From: Haladaptatus litoreus
Lineage (GTDB): Archaea; Halobacteriota; Halobacteria; Halobacteriales; Haladaptataceae
DNA: 64,000 nucleotides
Direction of reading: 5' to 3'
Assembly: GCF_900156425.1 (NCBI RefSeq)
Contig: NZ_FTNO01000001.1
Location: forward strand, 682,001-746,000
The notes below the pieces were generated by a model. That model saw only the letters and a list, made by a program, of their open reading frames with translations. It was not told the origin of the DNA and made no database searches. Of this stretch, positions 43,657 through 52,587 are shown in pieces. Each line of letters opens with the position of its first letter. Within the stretch, counting starts at the first letter, position 1. The position numbers and the translations under genes are program-made.

Positions 43657-44750
43657 TGCAGGGTGCAGAGACAGGCCTCGTCCGACGTGCAATCGAGACG
43701 AACGACCCCTTACCGGGAACGCGAGGATTCGCGGGAGAGCTGGCCGCGAACGAGGGCAAATCTCCAAAACTCGTTCGCGACGTTTTGGGTCGTTATCCGA
43801 TTTTCTCCGAGACTGACGACCCGACGACGTGGAGTTACGACCCGCGGGATTTGGACGACCCGAATCCGGTTCCCGCGGGCTTTGCTCGCACTGATGACGG
43901 CGACGAACAGCTGTGGGAACTGCCCAATCCCCCGATTTTCGAGGACGAGGACAAGGCAGTTGGAGCAGTCTGCGAGGCCGTCGAAGACAGCCTCGCAGAC
44001 ATTTCGTCGGACAATCTCGCTGTCGCGTTTTCCGGTGGTGTCGATTCCGCCGTCGTCGCCAGCGCCTTCGACTGCCCGCTGTACGTCGCCGGATTTCCGG
44101 ACAGCCACGACGTGGAGGCCGCACGAACCGCCGCAGAGGCGATGAACCGCGAGGTTCAGGTGGTCGAACTCACGCACGAGGACATCGAACGCGCGGTTCC
44201 CGAGGTCGCTCGCGCAATCGACCGAACGAACGCGATGGACGTGCAAATCGCGCTTCCGTTGTATCTGACCGCCGAGCGAGCGCGAGAGGACGGCTACGAC
44301 CGACTCGCAGTCGGACAGGGCGCTGATGAACTGTTCGGCGGTTACGAAAAAGTCGCGCGCGCAGACCACCGCGTCGAGGCCGAAACGGTTCGCGGGGCGG
44401 CCCGTGAGACTATTTCGACGCTCCCCGAGCAGTTGGCGCGGGACGTGTTGACTCTCCGGTCAGCGGGCGTCGAGCCGGTCGCACCACTGCTTTCCGACCG
44501 CGTCGTTCGAACTGCGCTTCGATTACCGGGCAAAATGCTGGTGTCGGAAGATGGTGTTCGAAAATGGGCGTTCAGGGAATCAGCCCGAGCGTTCGTCCCG
44601 ACTTCGGTGGCGAATCGGGGTAAGAAAGCGGTGCAGTACGGTAGTCTCGTCGCGCGCGAACTCGACCGACTCGCGCGGCAAGCAGGCTACAAACGACGGA
44701 TGGACGACCACGTGACCAAGTACGTCCGCTCACGACTGGAAGCAGTCTAA
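43653..44750 (+). CDS. Asparagine synthetase-like PP-loop protein
   Basis: 365 aa from ATG 43653. The C-terminal half is the synthetase domain with ATP pyrophosphatase loop AFSGGVDSAVVA and GQGADELFGGYEK, as in AsnB and beta-lactam synthetase. The N-terminal ~110 residues are a shortened glutaminase-like domain without the catalytic N-terminal Cys, so it cannot use glutamine directly. It probably adenylates a carboxylate and forms an amide from ammonia or an amine. The 4-nt overlap with the PHP gene implies a shared pathway not yet defined. Confidence 0.75.
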   Translation: MMQGAETGLVRRAIETNDPLPGTRGFAGELAANEGKSPKLVRDVLGRYPIFSETDDPTTWSYDPRDLDDPNPVPAGFARTDDGDEQLWELPNPPIFEDEDKAVGAVCEAVEDSLADISSDNLAVAFSGGVDSAVVASAFDCPLYVAGFPDSHDVEAARTAAEAMNREVQVVELTHEDIERAVPEVARAIDRTNAMDVQIALPLYLTAERAREDGYDRLAVGQGADELFGGYEKVARADHRVEAETVRGAARETISTLPEQLARDVLTLRSAGVEPVAPLLSDRVVRTALRLPGKMLVSEDGVRKWAFRESARAFVPTSVANRGKKAVQYGSLVARELDRLARQAGYKRRMDDHVTKYVRSRLEAV

Positions 44751-44941
44751 GAACTCTGTTGATGTGGCGTTCTTTCCGTGAGTCGACTCTGTAACCACGA
44801 ATCGTGATAGCCGATGCAGTGACCGCCACACTCACCGCACGCCTGCCTGTCGAGTTCGTATCGTGTCCCACACGCTTTACATTCGAACCGTGCCGGTTCT
44901 GCACGGATAAGTTTCAGACCAACTTGACTGACAAATCCCAT
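44747..44941 (-). CDS. Small zinc-ribbon protein
   Basis: 64 aa. CKACGTRYELDRQACGECGG gives a CxxC...CxxC zinc ribbon in the middle, with a C-terminal helix containing HDSWLQSRL. Codon use is normal. Ends overlap the asparagine-synthase-like gene by 4 nt. Function unknown. A second zinc-ribbon gene lies just upstream on the same strand. Confidence 0.6.
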   Translation of the reverse strand: MGFVSQVGLKLIRAEPARFECKACGTRYELDRQACGECGGHCIGYHDSWLQSRLTERTPHQQSS

Positions 44942-45085
44942 CTCCTATTTGTCTGAATTTCGTCATACGTATTATTCTACACGGGCTAAACGGATACAAA
45001 ACAGCGTTTGAATCGTTATTTGGAATTCTCGAAGATAGAGACTCGGGAAGTACTTTTTTATACAGTCTGATATGAATGTGGGCTG

Positions 45086-45229
45086 TTACTGTCTCGATGT
45101 GACGATTTGTTCGCTTCCGCAGTCAGGGCAGAGTTTTCGCTCGTCGTCGAACGCTTTTCCACACCCGGTACAGACGTAGGTGGGACGGGGGTCTTCGTCG
45201 CTGCCGAACAGTCGGTTGATGATGCTCAT
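45086..45229 (-). CDS. Micro zinc-ribbon protein
   Basis: 47 aa from ATG 45229. It begins MSIINRLFGSDEDPRPTYVC; knuckles CTGCGKAF and CPDCGSEQI form a rubredoxin-like zinc ribbon. Same strand as the next zinc-ribbon gene downstream and the NUDIX gene upstream. Possibly a nucleic-acid or protein adaptor. Confidence 0.6.
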   Translation of the reverse strand: MSIINRLFGSDEDPRPTYVCTGCGKAFDDERKLCPDCGSEQIVTSRQ

Positions 45230-45304
45230 GCCCCCGAAAATCCACTGGGAAGACCTTATTATACACCGCCTAATCCGGCATCTTGCACACCAATCGCCGG
45301 TTTT

Positions 45305-45775
45305 CTACTTCGAGCCGACACGTTCGATTGCCTCGATTCCGAGCGTGACGACTTCCGCAGTCAACCCGTCGTGTTCCCGGAGGTCGCCCGGGGTGAACCA
45401 CTCCCAGCCATCGCCAGCAACTTCGCCGTCGTCCGGCGAGAGGTTTCGGTTCGCCGATTCACCATAGTAGACGAAATCGATGTGCTGGTGGGCGACTTCC
45501 CCATCGAAACTGTCGATGTCGTAGAGCATGGTGTGTTCCGCAGGTGATAGCTCTCTGCCGAAGTCGGCGCTAATCGTCGGTTGCGGTTCGAGAAGCGTCA
45601 CGTCCAACCCAGTTTCCTCCTCGACTTCCCGCAGGGCGGCCTCCCGCGGCAGTTCGTCGCGGTCTAGGTGCCCACCCGGCGGTAGCCACATTCCTAGTCG
45701 GTCGTGCTCGTGCAACAGACACTTGCCGTCGTGGACGACGTAGATCGTCGCGGTGAAATGTCGCGTCGTCTCCAT
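45305..45775 (-). CDS. NUDIX hydrolase
   Basis: 156 aa. The NUDIX box is GGHLDRDELPREAALREVEEETGL with the REVEEETG core. N-terminal beta strand FTATIYVVHDGKCLL and WLPPGG are typical. Likely hydrolyses a nucleoside diphosphate linked to a small group; it may clean oxidised nucleotides. Substrate cannot be read. Separate from the tfb gene by 69 bp on the same strand. Confidence 0.85.
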   Translation of the reverse strand: METTRHFTATIYVVHDGKCLLHEHDRLGMWLPPGGHLDRDELPREAALREVEEETGLDVTLLEPQPTISADFGRELSPAEHTMLYDIDSFDGEVAHQHIDFVYYGESANRNLSPDDGEVAGDGWEWFTPGDLREHDGLTAEVVTLGIEAIERVGSK

Positions 45776-45844
45776 GCAGACTGGGATTCGCGATACCGGT
45801 TGACGGTTTCGATTACCGGCCGCAAAAGAGGATTTCGGACACGT

Positions 45845-46879
45845 TCAGGGCGTTATCGTCCCTTCTTCCGCATCTAGCAGTTCGTGATACCGGTTTCGAA
45901 TCGTGACCTCGCTGATGTTCGCTACCTCGCTCACCTCGCTCTGTGTGACCTTCTCGTTGGTCAGCAGGGCGGCGGCGTACACCGCCGCGGCGGCGAGTCC
46001 GACCGGACTCTTGCCGCTGTGGATTTCCTGCTCGGTCGCCGTATCGAGCAGTGACCGCGCCCTGCGCTCGGTTTCGTCCGATAAATCCAGTTCCGACGCG
46101 AACCGGGGAACGTAGCTTTTCGGGTCCGCGGGTTCGATTTCGAGGCCGAGTTCGCGGGCGACGTAGCGGTAGGTACGGGCGATTTCGTCCTTCTCGACGC
46201 GCGAAACCGCCGTCAGTTCGTCCAAACTGCGCGGAGTTCTGGCCTGTCGCGCCGCGGCATACAGAGAGCCAGTCGCAACGCCCTCGATGGAGCGGCCGGG
46301 AAGGAGGTTTTCGTCCAGCGCGCGGCGATAGATGACACTGGCCATCTCCCGAACCGAATCCGGCAGGCCGAGGGCGCTGGCCATGCGGTCGATTTCGCCG
46401 AGCGCCTGTTTGAGATTGCGCTCCTTGCTGTCGCGGGTGCGGAACCGTTCGTTCCACTTGCGGAGCCGCTGCATCTTTTCGCGCTGGCGGGAACCCAGCG
46501 AGTTGCCGTAGGCGTCCCTGTCGCGCCAGTCGATGTTGGTCGAAAGCCCCTTGTCGTGCATCATCGTCGTCGTCGGTGCGCCGACCCGGGATTTCTGCTC
46601 GCGCTCGCTCGCGTCGAAGGCGCGCCACTCCGGCCCGCGGTCTACTGCATCCTCTTCGACAACGAGGCCGCAATCGTCACAGACGCGCTCGCCACGCTCT
46701 TCGTCGGTCACCAACAAACCGCTGCATTCGGGACAGCGTTCTCGCTCGTCAACCACCCGTTCGTCGGGGTGGCGCTCGCTGGACTGCTGTTCGTCTGACT
46801 GCTGCTCGCTGGACTCGGATTTCGTTCGCTCGCCACTGGTCTCCGTTCGTTCGTTTGGTCGAGTACGTGTATCAGTCAT
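45845..46879 (-). CDS. tfb: Transcription initiation factor TFB
   Basis: 344 aa. Zinc ribbon CPECSG ... CDDCG at about 49-72, B-reader/linker (GPEWRAFDASEREQKSRVG), then two cyclin-fold repeats, the second with a helix-turn-helix (VTQSEVSEVANISEVTIRNRYHEL) that reads the BRE. The first 48 residues are a polar Ser/Glu/Gln/Arg-rich extension not found in minimal TFBs. Haloarchaea keep several TFB paralogues for regulon control; which one this is cannot be told. Confidence 0.95.
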   Translation of the reverse strand: MTDTRTRPNERTETSGERTKSESSEQQSDEQQSSERHPDERVVDERERCPECSGLLVTDEERGERVCDDCGLVVEEDAVDRGPEWRAFDASEREQKSRVGAPTTTMMHDKGLSTNIDWRDRDAYGNSLGSRQREKMQRLRKWNERFRTRDSKERNLKQALGEIDRMASALGLPDSVREMASVIYRRALDENLLPGRSIEGVATGSLYAAARQARTPRSLDELTAVSRVEKDEIARTYRYVARELGLEIEPADPKSYVPRFASELDLSDETERRARSLLDTATEQEIHSGKSPVGLAAAAVYAAALLTNEKVTQSEVSEVANISEVTIRNRYHELLDAEEGTITP

Positions 46880-47156
46880 GGGCGCGTGCTGTCGAAGAAG
46901 GGTAGAGAGTTAGAGAAGCGATAGACGTACTGCGTAGGACATGCATCAACTTAAGTCTAGTGTGGGTTTTGAACTATTATTTCGTATCTATCTTCCAGAA
47001 CATATTGGCGCTACTGTTACATCGGAAAAACCTGCCGTGTGGGACCGATTTTCCGTTTTTTTCGGGGGAGTCGGCGGTTCCGTACACGTGCGTTCAAAAC
47101 TCCGGATGGGGTTGAGTATCGAAACCCTTACCGCTTGCCCGCGGGTTCGTCAATAC

Positions 47157-47435
47157 ATGAGCGATACGTCTCCCGGGCCTGACGAGGTTCGGCACGTCGC
47201 ACGGTTGGCCCGTGTGGCCATTTCCGAGGAGGACGCCGAGCAGTTCGCCGGACAGTTCGCGGACATTCTGGGATACTTCGAAACGCTAGACGAGGTTCCG
47301 GAAGTCGAGCGCGACACCGACCTCGTGAACGTCATGCGCGAGGACGAAATTCGGGATAGTTTAGAACAGGAAGACGCACTGGCGAACGCGTCGGAATCGG
47401 AAGAGGGCTACTTCAAGGGGCCGAACGTCTCATGA
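47157..47435 (+). CDS. gatC: Asp/Glu-tRNA amidotransferase subunit GatC
   Basis: 92 aa from ATG 47157; the frame to 46941 adds non-coding-like sequence. Helical GatC fold: PDEVRHVARLARVAISEEDA ... FADILGYFETLDEV ... EGYFKGPNV. It binds between GatA and GatB. Overlaps gatA by 4 nt (ATGA). GatB is not in the window. Confidence 0.9.
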   Translation: MSDTSPGPDEVRHVARLARVAISEEDAEQFAGQFADILGYFETLDEVPEVERDTDLVNVMREDEIRDSLEQEDALANASESEEGYFKGPNVS

Positions 47436-48706
47436 GCGGAAACGGCACCATCTTCATCACCGAGGAAACAATCGAGGGCGACGAAGACGGCCCACTCGCC
47501 GGAAAATCGGTCGCCGTCAAGGACAACATCAGCACTGAGGGAATCCGAACCACCTGCGGGTCGGCAATGCTCGAAGACTACGTCCCGCCATACGACGCAA
47601 CCGTCGTGACGAAGTTGAAAAGCGCGGGTGCGACCATCGTCGGCAAGGCAAACATGGACGAGTTCGGCATGGGAACCACCACGGAAACTTCCGCTTTCGG
47701 CGCGACGGAAAACCCGGTTGCGGAAGGCAAAGTTCCCGGCGGTTCATCGGGTGGCAGTGCCGCCGCAGTCGCGGCAGGTGAGGCAGACCTCGCGCTCGGA
47801 ACCGACACCGGCGGCTCGATTCGCTGTCCCGCCGCGTTCTGCGGCGTCGTCGGTATCAAGCCGACCTACGGACTCGTTTCGCGCTACGGTCTCGTGGCCT
47901 ACGCGAACAGTCTGGAGCAAATCGGCCCGATTGCCAACTCCGTCGAGGAGTCGGCCGAACTGCTGGACGTTATCGCAGGCCCGGACGAACACGACGCCAC
48001 GACCAGAGACGAGGGCGCGGACGCGAACTACGCCAGCGCCGCCGACGGCGACGTTGACGGACTCGACATCGGTGTTCCGACGGAACTCGTCGAAGGCGCT
48101 GATTCCGGCGTCGTCGAACAGTTCTGGGACGCCATGGACGACCTCGAATCGCAGGGCGCGACCGTCCACGAAGTGTCGCTCCCCTCGGTTGAACACGCGG
48201 TCGAAGCCTACTACGTCATCGCCATGTCGGAAGCCTCCTCAAACCTCGCGCGCTACGACGGCGTCCGATACGGCCACTCCGGCGGCTACGACGGCAACTG
48301 GAACGAAGTGTTCTCCGAGGCCCGCGAGGAGGCCTTCGGCGACGAGGTGAAGCGCAGAATCCTGCTCGGCACCTACGCCCTTTCCGCGGGCTATCACGAC
48401 AAATACTACAAGAAGGCCCAAGACGCCCGCGCGTGGGTGAAACAGGACTTCGATTCCGCCTTCGAGGACGTGGACGTGCTGGCCAGTCCGACCATGCCGA
48501 CCCCGCCGTTCGAACTCGGCGAGAGTCTGGACGACCCGCTCCAGATGTACCTCGCGGACGCGAACACGGTTCCCGTGAACCTCGCCAACCTCCCCGCGAT
48601 TTCGGTTCCCGCGGGCGAAACCGACGGCCTCCCCGTCGGCGTGCAGTTCATTGGGCCGAAGTTCGGCGAGAAGCAAGTGATTCGAACCGGAAGCGCGCTG
48701 GAATAA
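47432..48706 (+). CDS. gatA: Asp/Glu-tRNA amidotransferase subunit GatA
   Basis: 424 aa amidase-signature enzyme that frees ammonia from glutamine to amidate Asp-tRNA(Asn) or Glu-tRNA(Gln). The Ser-cisSer-Lys triad is in VAVKDNIS (Lys), GGSSGGSAAA and GTDTGGSIRCPA (Ser). The C-terminal LPVGVQFIGPKFGEKQV is typical. Slightly short of the ~485-aa bacterial form, as in other haloarchaea. Confidence 0.95.
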   Translation: MSGNGTIFITEETIEGDEDGPLAGKSVAVKDNISTEGIRTTCGSAMLEDYVPPYDATVVTKLKSAGATIVGKANMDEFGMGTTTETSAFGATENPVAEGKVPGGSSGGSAAAVAAGEADLALGTDTGGSIRCPAAFCGVVGIKPTYGLVSRYGLVAYANSLEQIGPIANSVEESAELLDVIAGPDEHDATTRDEGADANYASAADGDVDGLDIGVPTELVEGADSGVVEQFWDAMDDLESQGATVHEVSLPSVEHAVEAYYVIAMSEASSNLARYDGVRYGHSGGYDGNWNEVFSEAREEAFGDEVKRRILLGTYALSAGYHDKYYKKAQDARAWVKQDFDSAFEDVDVLASPTMPTPPFELGESLDDPLQMYLADANTVPVNLANLPAISVPAGETDGLPVGVQFIGPKFGEKQVIRTGSALE

Positions 48707-48902
48707 TCGACTGACGAAGGCGACCGCTTCATCGACCTTTTTAAGCTGAAAGACCAAATCGGAATTGGAACCAAACAGGACGCCCACATTCGAGGTTATG
48801 ATTCATCGCAAAAACTCAAAACCCAAATAATCAGCTTCTACGTTTCCAAAGCATACTGCTGTTCGTATCTCTCCAAACCACAATAACCGAAAAGAATCCT
48901 GT

Positions 48903-49253
48903 CTACTCCTCGTAAGCGAGGTTCATAATCCACTGCGAGAAGGCGTCGCTTTCGGGGTCAATTTCCTCCTCACCGATAAACGGCGAGAGCATGTCGCCCG
49001 CCATTAGGAGGGCGAAATTGAGGTCTTTCGCGGCGGGGGTGACGAAGTAGGTGTTGTGTCCGTCGTAGACGGTCTTTTCGCGCTGGACGAGTCCCTTAGC
49101 GACCAGCGATTCGATGATGCGACTGCCCTTGCGCGACGAAACGTCGAGCTGTTTCCAGAAGTCGCTCTGGTGGATGCCGCCCGTTTCGCGGACGAGTTCG
49201 AGTCCTGCGAACTCGTCCTCGGTGAGGTCGTCCTCGGACGTGGCCGTGCTCAT
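48903..49253 (-). CDS. Helix-turn-helix (MarR/Lrp-like) regulator
   Basis: 116 aa from ATG 49253 (MSTATSEDDLTEDEFAGLEL). A winged helix-turn-helix is visible: LVRETGGIHQSDFWKQLDV, recognition helix SRKGSRIIESLVAKGLVQRE and wing KTVYDGHNTYFVTP. The C-terminal helices (FALLMAGDMLSPFIG) may bind a partner or ligand. The longer frame to 49400 overlaps the NRDE gene. Probably a chromatin-level regulator common to haloarchaea; target unknown. Confidence 0.75.
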   Translation of the reverse strand: MSTATSEDDLTEDEFAGLELVRETGGIHQSDFWKQLDVSSRKGSRIIESLVAKGLVQREKTVYDGHNTYFVTPAAKDLNFALLMAGDMLSPFIGEEEIDPESDAFSQWIMNLAYEE

Positions 49254-49278
49254 GTTCCATACAGGGACGGGCGGGCGT

Positions 49279-49980
49279 TTAAAGGTGACCTTCCACGCTT
49301 CGGTACGCCGTCTCGCAGGGCGGGCCATCGGCGAACTCGTAGGTGCCGACGCCCCCGTCGGCAATGGTGACGATGGACGAGGAGCGAGTTCCGTAATCAT
49401 CGCCGTGGACGCACGCCCCGATGTCGTGGTCGCGGAGTACGGTTTTCGTTCGCTCGCGCCACCGCGCGACGGAAACGTCCTCGCTGAGGTCGGGGTGGAC
49501 GGCGTTCAGAATCCGCTCCGACTTCGGTGCGTCGCAGTTCGTTCCCTCGTTGACGACGACGTGGTACCCCGGGTCGAGGGGCGTCGTTTCGAGGACGCCG
49601 TCCCACTCCAGAACGGTCGCTTCGTCGGCATCGGCCAGCAAGAGGTTGAAACCGGCGTACTGCCGTTCCGCGAGTTCGTCGTGAACGAATCCGAGGGCGT
49701 CGGCGGAAGACTCGTGACTCAGCGCATCCCGAACCAGCAACCCGCGGGAGCGTTCTCCGTCGATTTCGGCCGGTCGGTTCGTCACGCCGACGAACAGGCC
49801 GTGTTCGTTGTAGCCTATCCACGTTCCTCCGGCCTCTTCGTCCTGCGGAGCGACGACGAGGGGGTCACGGTCGAGGACTGCGGGAGAACGTGACGGACGG
49901 CCTAACGCCTCGTCGCGGTTCGCGGCGGCGACGATTGGCGTCCCGTCGAACACCCGCCACGCGACAATGAGAGTACACAC
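49279..49980 (-). CDS. NRDE-family protein (TANGO2-like)
   Basis: 233 aa. Starts MCTLIVAWRVFDGTPIVAAA followed by the NRDE signature (ANRDE) and GGTWIGYNEHGLFVGVTNR, as in TANGO2/NRDE proteins, whose N-terminal Cys2 resembles Ntn-hydrolases. Linked to heme or lipid handling in other organisms (known, unsettled). No operon partner is clear, although the HTH gene lies 25 bp downstream. Confidence 0.8.
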   Translation of the reverse strand: MCTLIVAWRVFDGTPIVAAANRDEALGRPSRSPAVLDRDPLVVAPQDEEAGGTWIGYNEHGLFVGVTNRPAEIDGERSRGLLVRDALSHESSADALGFVHDELAERQYAGFNLLLADADEATVLEWDGVLETTPLDPGYHVVVNEGTNCDAPKSERILNAVHPDLSEDVSVARWRERTKTVLRDHDIGACVHGDDYGTRSSSIVTIADGGVGTYEFADGPPCETAYRSVEGHL

Positions 49981-50052
49981 GGCGGTTTGTTGGTTTCCAC
50001 CGAATAAAAGGATTCGTTGCGGATAAACTGACGAAAACCGACTGGAACGTCC

Positions 50053-51546
50053 CTATCGCAGTTGCTCGCGGACTGCTTCGCGGTCGATGGTTCCGGAGGT
50101 GGTTCGCGGCAGTTCAACCGCCGTTTCGAGCAGTCGTGGGTGCTTGTATCCTGCAAGGCGGCCTTCACAGAACTCTCGAACTGATTCGAGGGACATCGCT
50201 TCCGTTTCGCCATCTACTGGGACGACGAGCGCGCCGATTCGCTCGCCCCATTCGTCGTCTTCGACGCCGACGACCGCAACCTCGCGAATCGCGGGGTGGT
50301 CGCGGAGCACCGCCACGACCTCGCCGGGGTGGACGTTCTCCCCGCCGGTGACGATTCGGTCGGAACGCCGGTTCAGCACCCAAATCCGGCCCCCCTCGTC
50401 GCGGTAGCCAACGTCGCCGGTGTGTAGGCCGTAGTCGCCGAAAGCCGCGTTTGTTGCTTCCGGATTGCCGTAGTAACCCGCCATGACGGTCGGGCCGGAA
50501 ACGACGAGTTCGCCCGCGATGCCCGGTTCGGTCGGGTTTCCGTCTTCGTCGAGAACCGTAACATCGGTGAAGACGAGAGGTCGGCCGACCGTTCCGAGGG
50601 AGGAAAACGCCTCCTCGGGTCTGGCGGTGGCGATTTGTGATGCGGTTTCGGTCATTCCATAGGTCGGGCAAACTGGAACTCCGCGCTTTTCGCATTCACG
50701 AATCAGTTCGTCGCGGGCAGGCGCGCCGCCGAGCAGGACGAATCGCAGGGAATCGGAAATAGTTCCGGCGTCCAGCATCCGACGGAGCATCGTCGGAACG
50801 AGCGAGATACCGGTCGCGCCGTACCTTCGCACGTTTTCCAGCGTCGCTTCGGGGTCGAAGCCGGTACCAGTCTGAACCACGACGGTGGTTCCGTACAGCG
50901 TGGAACGCAGGAGGGGCGCGAGTCCGCCCATGTGGTACGTCGAAAGGCAGAGGTGCCAGCGGTCGTCGGGAAGAACGCCAAGTCGAAACGCGGAGGCGGT
51001 CGCGCTGGCGAACAAGTTCCCCATCGTGAGGACGACGGCTTTCGGATTTCCGGTCGTTCCCGAGGTGAACAACATTACTTGTGGGTCGTCGTGTGACCAT
51101 CGTTTCGCCGTGAACTCGGCTCGTTCGCACTCGCCGAGGGTCGCGTCGGTCGATGCATCGACCGACGCGACCGGAACGTCTCCGGAAATTTCGCAGGCAG
51201 TCGATTCCGTTTCGGCTTCACAGACGAGTGCCGACAGGTCGGTGTGACCGACCTGTCGGCGAAGTTCGGGTTCCGCAAGGCGAACGTTTAGCGGCACCAG
51301 CACGCACCCGAGTCGCATCGCGGCGTGAACGAGCCGAATCGACGCCATTCGCGTTTCCATCAGGATACCGAGATGGTCGCCCGCCCGGAGGCCGAGTTCG
51401 GCGAGTCGGCCCGCAGTTTCCTCCACGGCAGAGTCGAGGTCGGAATACGTCCATTTTCCGCCGTCTTCGGCTTCGATGAGCGCGGTTGCCTCCGGCGACA
51501 CGTCGGCCCTGTGTGTGAGCCAATCCACCGTATTTTGGGATTTCAT
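50053..51546 (-). CDS. menE: o-Succinylbenzoate-CoA ligase
   Basis: 497 aa. Adenylate-forming enzyme activating OSB to OSB-CoA in menaquinone synthesis. Motifs: LFTSGTTGNPKAV (P-loop), PTYGMTETAS and GDVGYRDEGGRIWVLNRRSD, with the C-terminal lysine region TTSGTIDR. ATG 51546 overlaps the menC stop by 4 nt, so it is preferred over 51558. Last gene of menA-menC-menE. Confidence 0.9.
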   Translation of the reverse strand: MKSQNTVDWLTHRADVSPEATALIEAEDGGKWTYSDLDSAVEETAGRLAELGLRAGDHLGILMETRMASIRLVHAAMRLGCVLVPLNVRLAEPELRRQVGHTDLSALVCEAETESTACEISGDVPVASVDASTDATLGECERAEFTAKRWSHDDPQVMLFTSGTTGNPKAVVLTMGNLFASATASAFRLGVLPDDRWHLCLSTYHMGGLAPLLRSTLYGTTVVVQTGTGFDPEATLENVRRYGATGISLVPTMLRRMLDAGTISDSLRFVLLGGAPARDELIRECEKRGVPVCPTYGMTETASQIATARPEEAFSSLGTVGRPLVFTDVTVLDEDGNPTEPGIAGELVVSGPTVMAGYYGNPEATNAAFGDYGLHTGDVGYRDEGGRIWVLNRRSDRIVTGGENVHPGEVVAVLRDHPAIREVAVVGVEDDEWGERIGALVVPVDGETEAMSLESVREFCEGRLAGYKHPRLLETAVELPRTTSGTIDREAVREQLR

Positions 51547-52586
51547 CGCCGTCCCCACGTGTCCGCCACGCCGTTTCCTGCGTCCTGCGGGACGCTGACC
51601 GAACCGTCGACGAGTCGAGTGCGGTCTGGGCCGAGGTCGCGGGCGAGCATCGCCCCGGTTGCGAGTCCGCTCGCCGGGCGGTCGGGACTCGCCGCCGCGG
51701 CGTGAATCGCGGCGGTTCGCGCCACGACGCCGTCGATGGTAGTCGTCACGACTGGCGTGACGCCAATATCGCGGGCACGGTCGGCGACTTCCACGACCTT
51801 GTCCGGGCCGCCAAGCACCATCGGTTTACAGATGAGAACGTCGGCAGCGTCGGCGTCGAGGACGGCATCGACCGAGGTTTCGGCTATCGACTCGTCGGCT
51901 GCGACGCGAACCGACCGACCGCGGAGGTCGGCAAGCCCGTCGAGGTCGTCCCCTGAAACCGGCTGTTCGACGTAGGCGATTCGAAGCGGGTCGAGTTTGT
52001 GAAATGCTTCGCGTGCCTGTGCGCGCGACCAGCCGCCGTTGACATCGACTCGGAGTTCGATGTCGGAACCGACAGCGTCGCGGATAGTTCGAAGTCGCGC
52101 CACGTCGTCGGTCACCGACCGCACGCCGACTTTCACTTTCACGCATTCGAACCCGGCGGAAACCGCGTCCACCACGGCATCCACTGTTTCGGCGGGTGAG
52201 CAGTCCCCGACGGTTGCATTCGCTGGAATCACTTCGACCTGTTCCGGGCCGCCGAGGTGTCGGTAGAGCGGAACCCCATCGCGCTTCGCCCGGATGTCCG
52301 CGAGCGCGAGTGAAAGGCCGTGTCTGGCCGCAGGCGTCGATTCGAGAGTGGTCAACCGCTCTTCGAGGTTCGAAAGTTCATCGCCCGGCGCTTCGATGTC
52401 GGCAAGCGCGGCACGACACGCCGGAAGCGATTCGGTCCACCCCGGCAGTGGCGTCGCCTCGCCGATGCCGACCTCGTCGCCGTCCTCGACTCGAACGAGG
52501 ATTCCCTTTCGGTGTTCAATCGAACCGTGGGCCGTGTCGAGCGGCGATTCCAGTTGGAGCGAAAACTCTCGCGTTTCGACTCTCAT
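51543..52586 (-). CDS. menC: o-Succinylbenzoate synthase
   Basis: 347 aa enolase-superfamily enzyme that dehydrates SHCHC to OSB. Catalytic Lys pair in CVKVKVG, metal ligands D (RVDVNGGW), E (YVEQPV) and D (AADESIA), and a later lysine in ICKPMVLGG. Only one base separates it from menA and it overlaps menE by 4 nt, giving a tight operon. Confidence 0.9.
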   Translation of the reverse strand: MRVETREFSLQLESPLDTAHGSIEHRKGILVRVEDGDEVGIGEATPLPGWTESLPACRAALADIEAPGDELSNLEERLTTLESTPAARHGLSLALADIRAKRDGVPLYRHLGGPEQVEVIPANATVGDCSPAETVDAVVDAVSAGFECVKVKVGVRSVTDDVARLRTIRDAVGSDIELRVDVNGGWSRAQAREAFHKLDPLRIAYVEQPVSGDDLDGLADLRGRSVRVAADESIAETSVDAVLDADAADVLICKPMVLGGPDKVVEVADRARDIGVTPVVTTTIDGVVARTAAIHAAAASPDRPASGLATGAMLARDLGPDRTRLVDGSVSVPQDAGNGVADTWGRR

Positions 52587-52587
52587 C

